Positions 58,785 through 64,000 of a stretch of 64,000 nucleotides of DNA are shown here, one piece after another; the first letter of the stretch is position 1; every line of letters begins with the position of its first letter. Under the pieces are notes generated by a model that worked only from the letters and a program-made list of their open reading frames with translations, did not search any database and was not told the DNA's origin. A program made the position numbers and the translations under genes. Origin of the DNA: Meandrina meandrites (Eukaryota; Cnidaria; Anthozoa; Scleractinia; Meandrinidae). The stretch spans positions 11,355,201-11,419,200 of the forward strand of contig OY855913.1 in the NCBI GenBank assembly GCA_963693305.1, given 5' to 3'.

Positions 58785-61700
58785 TGATTTTTTTTCAGGC
58801 TTCTTCATTCCAATTGCTTAAATTGGAAATTCACTGCGAAGATCACATATCACCTTCATATATATCCGCAGTTCATATATGAATCATTTCATATACTACA
58901 CGTCAATACATAATCTATTTGACTTGTAAATGCCAAAACAAGGGCATGAACTAAAACGGAAGCAACAGAATGAAACCACCGAAACGAAACCACCAATTGA
59001 AAACAACCAAAATGGCCGAAACTAGCAAAATGAAACAAAATCACCAAAACCAGCACAGCCCATTACCATTATTGAGAGCTAACCGTAAACAGGCTAGCCT
59101 GAGTGGGTAATTCTGTTTACAGTTAGATCTCAATAACACCTGTGGTTTTCCTTGTTTTGGTGATTTTGTTTCGTTTCAGTCGTTTCATCAGTTTTGGTGG
59201 TTTTGTTTTGTTGTTTCAGGTTGCCCAAAACAAGAAATTGAGTCTCCAAGGTTTTCAGCAATTGTTTGGGCTTGTTACCCAACACTCCCTCCCCCACCAA
59301 ACAACGGCTGCAAAGGACACAAAAGATTTATTGAATAATTCTATTTTGAGTTAGAACATTTTTTGTTACAAGTACTAACTTTATTTTATCATCACTGACT
59401 TTATTTATCGTCAGTGTTCCCAGGTCAAGCAGTAGAATTTAACATTATATCACTGAATGTGTAATTTGGAAGATTTGCTACCAATCATGACTTAAGGTAC
59501 TGCTTAATTTTAATTCCTACAATATATATATATACTGTAGGAAGAACATTTAAAAAACATGCATTAAAATAAAATATTCTACTGATAACCAGCAAGTGCT
59601 ATACCTATCTACAAAAGTTGTCTTCTTCATCCATAATCTCCAAGACCAAACACGAATATGCACAGACTGTTTTATTAAGCCCACTAGTTAGTAAAAATTA
59701 ATTTTTTTAAAAAAATTCATCACACAAAACCAGAAAAGTCAACACAAAAATCACCAAAAAGTTTTATCGCAATTTTTCCACTTACTTGTACTTTTAGCAG
59801 TTTCCCACAACTTGCACATATTACAAGCAGTTTCATGTTTTTGAAGAATTCCCCGCCATTTAACAAATGTTCTACTATAACTTACAGGTTGTATTGTCTA
59901 TGCACGATCTATATTCATTTGAAATTGCACGGAAAAGCCATTGAATTTAAACAATGATTGCAGTCATGTGGGTTGTAAAAATAAGCCCACAAATAGCAAT
60001 CTCACCTACAGCAAGTCTTTAACACCTGCCATTACTCAGTTCACGTCTATACAAAGATTATTTAAATTAAAGAATCTTTAGAGACATTTTTGCATTGCAA
60101 ATGTTAATTGCTGCCAAATATAATAGCTTTATGATGAAAATACCAAGAGTTTTAATGTTATCGCACCTGTCTTTGTCGGCTTCATCTTTCGTTTTAAGAG
60201 GCCCTGTTAACTGAAGTGAGTCTAGTTGCTAAAAAAAAATTAAAAGAATAAGACAAAAAACTTCAATTTCAGCGTGTGTTTTGTTTTCTTTAAGAAAGAA
60301 TTATTGAATACAAAAAGACATGTGTCACATGTGTTAATCTATAGAAATCATTTTTTAAAAACATCACATGCAAATTAGGAAGGAGAAATCCTTATTTTTA
60401 TTAATAAGAAATATTTTGACTATCACTAAAGCATGAGGAGGCTCACATCAGAATTTCTAAAACCCCCACACTTCCTAATAAGCTTTCTAAGTAATGACTA
60501 TGCACTAAAATAAAGATCTTGCTAATAAGCAGGTTGACGTCTTTCTCCCACATATCACGTCACTTTATCCTAAAAGTGTTGATCGATCAGGTTTCATTTC
60601 ATTTGGGCTATTAACATGCATTTATCAGATGAATGCAAATATTTTATGTTCAACAGTGAGAGCATGAACATGGACATGTCTTGACTCCCACAGGAAAAAG
60701 TAACCAACAGTTCAAACATTTAACCTTAATGTTTAACAAGTAAGATTCAAACCAGTTCTTTCATGGAGCCAAAGCTGTGAATGGGAAGCAAATCAAACTA
60801 TTTTGCTTTAAAGCCACCAATTGATTTCCACATTTTTTTTGTAAATGTTTGTTTAAAAGGCTCAGACAAGCTTGCAAAATGTCCACTTTTAACATGTCAA
60901 CATTTTTGTTCTACTTGCCTTTCAGGGCATAACTCCATTTTTTGAAGAATAGAGGGGCTAGTGAAAAGATAGTTTTTCAATAGGAAGTATGGAGTTAATT
61001 CAGGGCTCATGTACATTTTTTTGAACTGTTTTTAAACAATGGTTATAAATTTAAAAAACAGAACATGCACATAAATATACAGTAGAACATCTATTAAGCA
61101 GCCACCCTCTGGGAAATGGCAACTGACCGCTTAATAGAGGTTGGCCGCTTAAGGTTACCGTATACCTTTGGGGGTGTCTCGCGTCTAAACGATACAGCGC
61201 AGTCGGAATAAATTGTAGGCAGCTAAAACCCTATATCAAATTAAAGCTTATTGAGCTGGCTTTCAATCTATAAAAACCATTTTGTAGTAGTATGAAATGT
61301 CAATCTTTTAGGAACCTCGAAACACGAGCGCCTGAGTCGCCTTTTGAAAGCTTCAAGTCAAAGCGCATTTAGTATTTCGCTAATTTGATTTGTTCCTTGG
61401 CTTCCGGACCCCAAGCGCTAAGAAAACGGGTCGGCGTTTTGTCATTTTCAATTGCAATAAAAAGATACAAGACATATCGCAAATAGGGCCAAAACACACG
61501 GGAGTGATCATACAAAAATCGCTCCAGGATAAAAAGTAGACAAAAATAAAAAAATCGCCGACACATTTTTGTTATTAACATGTTAAACTAGCTGCTCGCC
61601 AAATTTGACGTAGAAGGGGCAAATTCCTTTGGAGTTGTAGCTCTTTAAAGTGTCGCGTTCAAAGCGGAAAATTGATTTCAGAAAACAGCGCTCAAAAAAA

Positions 61701-63672
61701 TATCTTGTAATGCAAACAAACGCCGCCCACATGAAGCTTGCAACACCTTCTCGAATAACAAGGCCAATCAGTACGCGAGAACGGCGGCTCTCGTGATACT
61801 TCCCGTGAAAACCGTCTCGGTTGAGTGCATACACGTCATATGGGTGTCACTCTAAAGAAGAATTTTTACTTCCGGTCAAAAACGAAATATGCTCATTTCT
61901 CCGCCGATATTCACTCTTTTTCAAAACTTTTTTTTTAATGAGAGATCACACTTGGACTATTACTTGGATGTAAAAATCCGATTTCGGGAAAAATTGTCGA
62001 TCTGAAGGTATACGGTAACCTTAATAGGGGATCATCAGAAATTAGCATAAGGCCATTTGAACAGGTAACATTTCAATACAAAATAAAGTGAAAAGGAATA
62101 ACAGAACCACATGAAGACAACAATTAACCTGTGTTTGAATGATTTTATCAGCCGTCACTGTCTGAGCTTGTTGAAAATAAATCCAAACATGTTTGTACTA
62201 AATTACATTCTTACTGGCTGCTAAATAGGGGCAAAAACAACAGTCAGAAGAATGCTCGTTGGGACGGCAGAAAGGTGGTCGCAGTCGCTTAATAGAGGTG
62301 GCCGTTTAAAAGGGGTTTAATTTACAGTATTATACTGAGGATACTTTCGGAACTTTAGCAACTGGCCGCTTAATAGGTGGCCACTTAACAGTGGTTTGAC
62401 TGTACCACCAAAGCATATTGTTACAATTAAGGCTAAAACAATAATTAAGTTACACATTTTGGAACTTCAATTCTACAAATTATTTATTAATTTATAATTA
62501 ATTTCCACAGTCACTGGTGGTGCAAGCCCTTCCAATTTGTCAGCAACCAGAAAAATGTGTTTAACAATCATAGGCCCATTGGATAAAAGTTCCTCTCAAC
62601 TTCCCTTTTTTCTTTCAACTGTACTCAAAGAACAGTGTACATGCACGATTTCAAGGGAAGAAGGATATAAATAGAGACCCAATAAAACAAACCCTTAAAA
62701 ATGAAGACCTGTTATTATATATTAAACAATATTCTTCATGCCTGGTTAAGGTTACTAACAGAAAAACGTATTTGGAATGGTGCTCAGGTACAATGACCCC
62801 CTGTTATAATAAACACACTGGGGTTTCACTGTGCATGTAAATTAAATACAAGTAGACTTTTTAAGGCAACTTCTTACAATCTTCACATCCCATACCAGGA
62901 AGGGTACTCAGGATTTCAAGTGATGAGGATGAGCCAATGGGAGAAAAATTCAAGATCCAACAAAAATTAATCCCCAAAAAATCCCATGCTGAATTTAAGT
63001 TTTTACAGGAAATGTCTTCTGGATTTGTTAAACCAGTTGAATCTGAACATTTCACAGATCGTTCGTATTAACCGTTGTGCAACCGGAAGCCATCAAACTA
63101 ATCAAAAACTTGTCAAAAAGATGTCAAAAACTTTGTCGGGTGGCTACGGTTCAATACGCTTGACTGTAAATGATATAACACAAAGTGAAACATTTAGAAA
63201 TTGAATGTTTGTGTTTGCTTATTCATTATACCATATGAATTTGTATTTTCCTTCCCACAAGAAACTCCCGGAATCGAAAATTTAAAACCCACAAAAATCC
63301 CTTGTTTATCCCCATCATTTGACATCCCGAGTACCCCCTCCCCCCTAAATGAGTAAATCTGTGCTATAATCTCCTGCCAGCCTGCAGTGGTGACTTTTAC
63401 CACCAAACACTATTCTTAAAACCTGGTTAACACTGTCTAGTTAGCAGTATTAGTAGGAAGATAACATGACATAAGTATAACCACAAGGAAAAAACTGATC
63501 TTTTCTTTATATTTGTAAGTTATGTCCATGATGTTAGTTAAGCCTGGTTTGCTAAGTGTGAGCTCAGATTTTGTCAAAATAATCAGGCCCTAGTGCATGT
63601 AAGAAGTAACAAACCTGCGTGACTTCTTCAACCCATCGACAGTGGACAAGTTCATGGAGATGTAAAGAGGCT
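40495..63672 (-). CDS. TRIM37: TRIM37 orthologue, RBCC-MATH E3 ubiquitin ligase (5' end outside window)
   Basis: Twenty-six exons with AG/GT borders and matching phases: 63615-63672, 60167-60228, 54593-54680, 53840-53908, 53049-53102, 52469-52507, 51974-52058, 51670-51737, 51073-51138, 50373-50431, 49688-49738, 49328-49397, 48816-48892, 48652-48722, 48460-48521, 48180-48277, 47493-47556, 46609-46852, 45859-46095, 44809-45333, 43312-43449, 42588-42738, 42349-42419, 42118-42255, 41196-41447 and 40495-40559 (TAA at 40495). They encode about 986 residues. Order: [13 protein letters not shown] after the RING, B-box, coiled coil, MATH, acidic and Ser-rich tail. Vertebrate TRIM37 ubiquitinates substrates including histone H2A, acts at peroxisomes and centrosomes, and is mutated in mulibrey nanism. 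The RING exons lie right of the window. The 60166-54681 intron holds the tRNA array. Confidence 0.96.
40682..40885 (+). mobile_element. tRNA-derived SINE fragment with hairpin
   Basis: A B-box-like GGGTTCGACTCC is followed by an inverted pair (GTCCCCAGAGG / CCTCTGGGGAC). It abuts the SINE at 40890 and lies in the last TRIM37 intron. Confidence 0.5.
40890..41155 (+). mobile_element. tRNA-derived SINE, most complete copy
   Basis: The tRNA-like head has an A box (TGGTTAGAGCG) and a B box (GGTTCAAGCCC). The body follows: GGCCAAGACACTTTACTCTC, GGTATAAATGGGTACC, CTGCAATGGACTGGCATCCC, and a 3' part GGCCACTAGGCTTG. It is related to the copies at 15351 and 14858. It ends about 40 bp before the TRIM37 exon 41196-41447. 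Confidence 0.85.
41548..41744. mobile_element. 197-bp MITE, GGGCGCGTTCGTTTGGGA termini, TTA-flanked
   Basis: The ends GGGCGCGTTCGTTTGGGA and TCCCAAACGAACGCGCCC are perfect 18-bp inverted repeats, with TTA directly on both sides (41545-41547 and 41745-41747). A 3-bp TTA duplication is typical of PIF/Harbinger elements. It lies in the TRIM37 intron between 41447 and 42118. Confidence 0.9.
43517..43568 (+). repeat. (AAAT)13 microsatellite, LINE 3' tail
   Basis: About 13 units directly downstream (in minus-strand terms) of the LINE at 43650-44467 after an A/T spacer, so it reads as an (ATTT)n tail of that LINE. Confidence 0.9.
43650..44467 (-). pseudogene. 5'-truncated LINE reverse transcriptase in a TRIM37 intron
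   Basis: An open frame runs from about 44467 to a stop at 43650-43652. It encodes the RT motif [20 protein letters not shown], the catalytic YADDI box, a [11 protein letters not shown] motif and a Cys/Arg-containing C-terminal region. Nothing of the endonuclease or RT motifs 1-3 remains. No stop interrupts the residual 270 codons. This is a different clade from the LINE at 33684 (YADD against FADD, different C-terminus). It is in the same orientation as TRIM37. Confidence 0.9.
46926..47015 (+). repeat. Degenerate TGAGTCA-rich repeat
   Basis: ATGAGTCAAATGAGTCTACG, then ATGAGTTATGAGTCAATGAG: an imperfect 7-9 bp array in the intron between TRIM37 exons 46609-46852 and 47493-47556. Confidence 0.75.
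47075..47223 (+). repeat. Minisatellite, ~29-bp unit, about five copies
   Basis: The unit GGTTAGTTCCACTCCAGTTT GCTTGC recurs with small substitutions in the same TRIM37 intron. Confidence 0.92.
47493..49738 (-). CDS. TRIM37: TRIM37 MATH (TRAF-like) domain exons
   Basis: Exons 49688-49738 to 48180-48277 encode the MATH fold: [71 protein letters not shown]. Exon 47493-47556 continues with [18 protein letters not shown]. This domain is the hallmark that separates TRIM37 from other TRIM proteins and clinches the identification. Confidence 0.96.
50111..50306. mobile_element. 196-bp palindromic MITE
   Basis: AAATGCACTCTTTTGTATAT with TTCCCCATTCTGTGTACCAA is repeated in inverted form at the other end (about 40 bp of perfect stem). 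It lies in the TRIM37 intron between 49738 and 50373. Confidence 0.9.
50672..50750 (-). tRNA. tRNA-like sequence (SINE head or tRNA pseudogene)
   Basis: The minus strand has an acceptor pair GAGTCTC/GGGACTC, an A box TAGCCTAGTTGG and a B box GGTTCGATTCC. The anticodon stem has a mismatch at its base, and the loop CCGATAT again has C at position 33. A shared GACACxAGCATGGGACAAAG segment here and at 50908 suggests it heads a SINE and not a functional tRNA. Confidence 0.5.
50837..51003. repeat. Inverted repeat with AGTAAATAATAAAGATGG ends
   Basis: AGTAAATAATAAAGATGGTA plus AATTTTAAGCTCGGT on the left reappears reversed on the right. The centre holds a SINE-derived piece. Confidence 0.85.
51073..53102 (-). 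CDS. TRIM37: TRIM37 coiled-coil exons
   Basis: Exons 53049-53102, 52469-52507, 51974-52058, 51670-51737 and 51073-51138 give [65 protein letters not shown] and [14 protein letters not shown]. This is a continuous heptad-rich helical region, expected to mediate dimerisation as in other TRIM proteins. Exons are very short (39-85 bp), like the vertebrate gene. Confidence 0.93.
51262..51345 (-). mobile_element. Degraded tRNA-derived SINE head
   Basis: The minus strand reads ATAGCTCAGTGGTTTGAATG (A-box-like) and TTAGTTTGACTCTGC (a damaged B box). It is too degraded to be a tRNA. Confidence 0.45.
52745..53000 (+). repeat. Dispersed repeat, intact (empty-site) relative of 1925-4165
   Basis: Aligns with 1925-2138 and 4103-4165. 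GGATACC at 52934-52940 marks the site where the 2139-4102 foldback sits in the other copy; here it occurs once, without an insertion. Confidence 0.85.
53840..54680 (-). CDS. TRIM37: TRIM37 B-box zinc finger exons
   Basis: Exons 54593-54680 and 53840-53908 encode [20 protein letters not shown] then [19 protein letters not shown]. All eight expected B-box2 zinc ligands are visible: C and H of CDIHH, CSTC, CHQC, and the two His of HSGH. This is as in vertebrate TRIM37, so zinc binding should be intact. Confidence 0.93.
54046..54130 (-). mobile_element. Degraded tRNA-derived SINE head
   Basis: The minus strand has AGCATAGTGGTTAGGATGCT (A box) and GGTTCAAGTC (B box) in tRNA spacing, then TTGGGATTT. 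It is probably a SINE relic. Confidence 0.5.
54882..54953 (-). tRNA. tRNA-Thr(GGT)-like gene, copy 1
   Basis: 72 nt in cloverleaf order: acceptor GGCTTCA, D arm GCTC..GAGC, anticodon loop CCGGTAT (anticodon GGT), T arm ACGGG TTCGAAT CCCGT. One change makes a T-G wobble in the acceptor stem. Followed by the longest T run of the array, about 21-22 nt. Confidence 0.8.
55132..55203 (-). tRNA. tRNA-Thr(GGT)-like gene, copy 2 (variant with U33)
   Basis: Differs from the consensus in the anticodon loop (CTGGTAT instead of CCGGTAT), giving the canonical U at position 33. One T-stem change leaves a C-A mismatch. Confidence 0.8.
55387..55458 (-). tRNA. tRNA-Thr(GGT)-like gene, copy 3
   Basis: Array consensus sequence. 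A box TAGCTCAGTTGG and B box GGTTCGAATCC both intact. Confidence 0.8.
55646..55717 (-). tRNA. tRNA-Thr(GGT)-like gene, copy 4
   Basis: Identical to the array consensus; long T run downstream. Confidence 0.8.
55904..55975 (-). tRNA. tRNA-Thr(GGT)-like gene, copy 5
   Basis: Identical to the array consensus; the spacer has one change (CCAGG beside the T run). Confidence 0.8.
56161..56232 (-). tRNA. tRNA-Thr(GGT)-like gene, copy 6
   Basis: One substitution in the T loop (TTCAAAT), which still fits the B-box consensus. Confidence 0.8.
56413..56484 (-). tRNA. tRNA-Thr(GGT)-like gene, copy 7
   Basis: Identical to the array consensus; short T run. Confidence 0.8.
56673..56744 (-). tRNA. tRNA-Thr(GGT)-like gene, copy 8
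   Basis: Identical to the array consensus. Confidence 0.8.
56932..57003 (-). tRNA. tRNA-Thr(GGT)-like gene, copy 9
   Basis: Identical to the array consensus. Confidence 0.8.
57182..57253 (-). tRNA. tRNA-Thr(GGT)-like gene, copy 10
   Basis: One substitution at the first base of the anticodon stem (T27 to G), which loses the T27-G43 wobble. Confidence 0.78.
57437..57508 (-). tRNA. tRNA-Thr(GGT)-like gene, copy 11
   Basis: Identical to the array consensus; the spacer has a C to T change (GTGAAGATC) nearby. Confidence 0.8.
57691..57762 (-). tRNA. tRNA-Thr(GGT)-like gene, copy 12
   Basis: One substitution in the 3' strand of the T stem (CCGGT for CCCGT) gives a mismatch. Confidence 0.78.
57945..58016 (-). 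tRNA. tRNA-Thr(GGT)-like gene, copy 13
   Basis: Identical to the array consensus. Confidence 0.8.
58196..58267 (-). tRNA. tRNA-Thr(GGT)-like gene, copy 14
   Basis: Identical to the array consensus; short T run. Confidence 0.8.
58447..58518 (-). tRNA. tRNA-Thr(GGT)-like gene, copy 15
   Basis: Identical to the array consensus. Its 5' spacer is cut after GAGGTCAATTG, where the inverted junction begins. Confidence 0.8.
58712..58783 (+). tRNA. tRNA-Thr(GGT)-like gene, copy 16 (inverted)
   Basis: Exact consensus sequence on the plus strand, preceded by a full unit spacer and followed by CTGAT8. It points away from the other 15. Confidence 0.8.
58930..59240. repeat. Dispersed repeat with GAAACCACCGAAACG units, second copy
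   Basis: Relative of 23985-24265. Inverted halves meet around 59080-59130: CACCAAAACCAGC / TTGTTTTGGTGATTTTG outer blocks and ATTGAGAGCTAACCGTAAAC / GTTTACAGTTAGATCTCAAT inner blocks. It begins right after the tRNA array. Confidence 0.75.
61080..62402. mobile_element. Tc1/mariner-type MITE, TA-flanked, split by a nested element
   Basis: The ends CAGTAGAACATCTATTAAGC and (reversed right end) CAGTCAAACCACTGTTAAG are related inverted repeats with CTTAATAGAGGTGGCC sub-repeats. TA lies on both sides (61078-61079 and 62403-62404). It is about 450 bp long without the insertion 61153-62020. In a TRIM37 intron. Confidence 0.8.
61153..62020. mobile_element. 868-bp TTAA-target element nested in the mariner MITE
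   Basis: The ends GGTTACCGTATACCTT and (right end reversed) GGTTACCGTATACCTT are identical 16-bp inverted repeats. TTAA flanks both sides (61149-61152 and 62021-62024). Removing the element and one TTAA restores GGCCGCTTAATAGGGG, the host motif that occurs elsewhere in the outer MITE. This supports a piggyBac-type TTAA duplication. No transposase is present. Confidence 0.88.
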
Positions 63673-64000
63673 CTGTACAGACAGAGAGAGAGAAAAATAA
63701 AAACTAAGAAAATTATACAGTAGCTCAAAATATGCAATATGGAGAACCTGTTATACCTTTTACTCTATGCTGCATAGTAGAGGAAAATAATTGTGGAAAT
63801 TGTTTTCTGATATTTGCATCTGCACTAGGGTTGCTACTGAGGAATATTAAAACAATTAATAGAATCCTTGCTTGCAGGCCAGTAACTGGTTGTCATACAT
63901 TACTTTTCCTGCTTAAGCCCCTGCCAAACAGTAATGGAAGTGGATGCAAGTAGTCGCAAGATGAACTTGTGTACGTCAGATTTGTGTTGGGTGGCCAAAC
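63673..64000 (-). other. TRIM37 intron sequence, no exon visible
   Basis: The next TRIM37 exons upstream should encode the RING finger. I see no Cys/His-rich frame here, so they lie beyond the right edge. A GA microsatellite (63681-63692) sits at the acceptor of exon 63615-63672 and reads as its polypyrimidine tract. Confidence 0.7.

Larger units (their letters stand above)
54794..58904. mobile_element. Array of 16 tRNA-like genes with spacers, inserted as a block in a TRIM37 intron
   Basis: Fifteen direct units of 250-260 bp on the minus strand and one inverted unit at the right end. Each unit holds one 72-nt tRNA-like gene, a T run (A run on plus) of 7-21 nt right after it, and a nearly invariant spacer. 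Unit length varies almost only through the T run. The exact direct repeat AATACATAATCT bounds the block (54782-54793 and 58905-58916), as a target-site duplication would. Both termini lie in the spacer 3' of an outward-facing tRNA. Long minus-strand ORFs with [20 protein letters not shown], and a plus-strand one at 58511-58882, are readings through tRNA plus spacer and are not genes. Confidence 0.93.

Noticed and set aside
54794..58904. Possible CRISPR array or bacterial tRNA operon
   Set aside because: The period is about 255 bp with conserved spacers, no cas genes are near, and it lies within a spliced animal gene.

Overview
The window is nuclear DNA of an animal, most likely an anthozoan cnidarian (coral-like). 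It is AT-rich, its genes are split by GT-AG introns, and it is crowded with inverted-repeat DNA elements, tRNA-derived SINEs, truncated LINEs, Penelope-type fragments and long G/C homopolymers. The genus cannot be fixed from sequence alone. Nothing indicates a bacterial, viral or plasmid context, and there is no CRISPR array.

Three protein-coding genes can be reconstructed exon by exon. (1) On the minus strand, about 1079-13866, is the 5' part of a single-pass membrane protein gene resembling TP53I13 (DUF3105-type); its 3' end lies left of the window. (2) On the plus strand, 16676-28317, is a complete or nearly complete eight-exon gene of about 280 codons whose N-terminus looks like a mitochondrial targeting peptide; I do not recognise the family. 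Genes 1 and 2 diverge from the shared interval 13867-16675. (3) On the minus strand, 40495 to beyond the right edge, is the TRIM37 orthologue (E3 ubiquitin ligase). It has 26 in-phase exons in the window, running from just after the RING through B-box, coiled coil and MATH domain to the long acidic/serine-rich tail and stop codon.

The gap 28318-40494 holds no supported host gene. It is dominated by a composite inverted repeat of about 9.8 kb with a 5'-truncated LINE reverse transcriptase near its centre. The introns carry two further large foldback elements. One (2139-4102) has a 6-bp target duplication that can be checked against an empty paralogous site at 52.9 kb. The other (6422-11614) has a small ORF duplicated in both arms. 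Several nested MITEs have insertion order that can be read directly.

The most striking feature lies inside one TRIM37 intron: 16 near-identical 72-nt tRNA-like genes (15 minus, then one inverted), one per unit of about 255 bp, each with intact Pol III A and B boxes and a T-run terminator. The predicted anticodon is GGT (Thr), which is unusual for a eukaryotic nuclear tRNA. The whole array is bounded by an exact 12-bp direct repeat, as if it had been inserted as one block.
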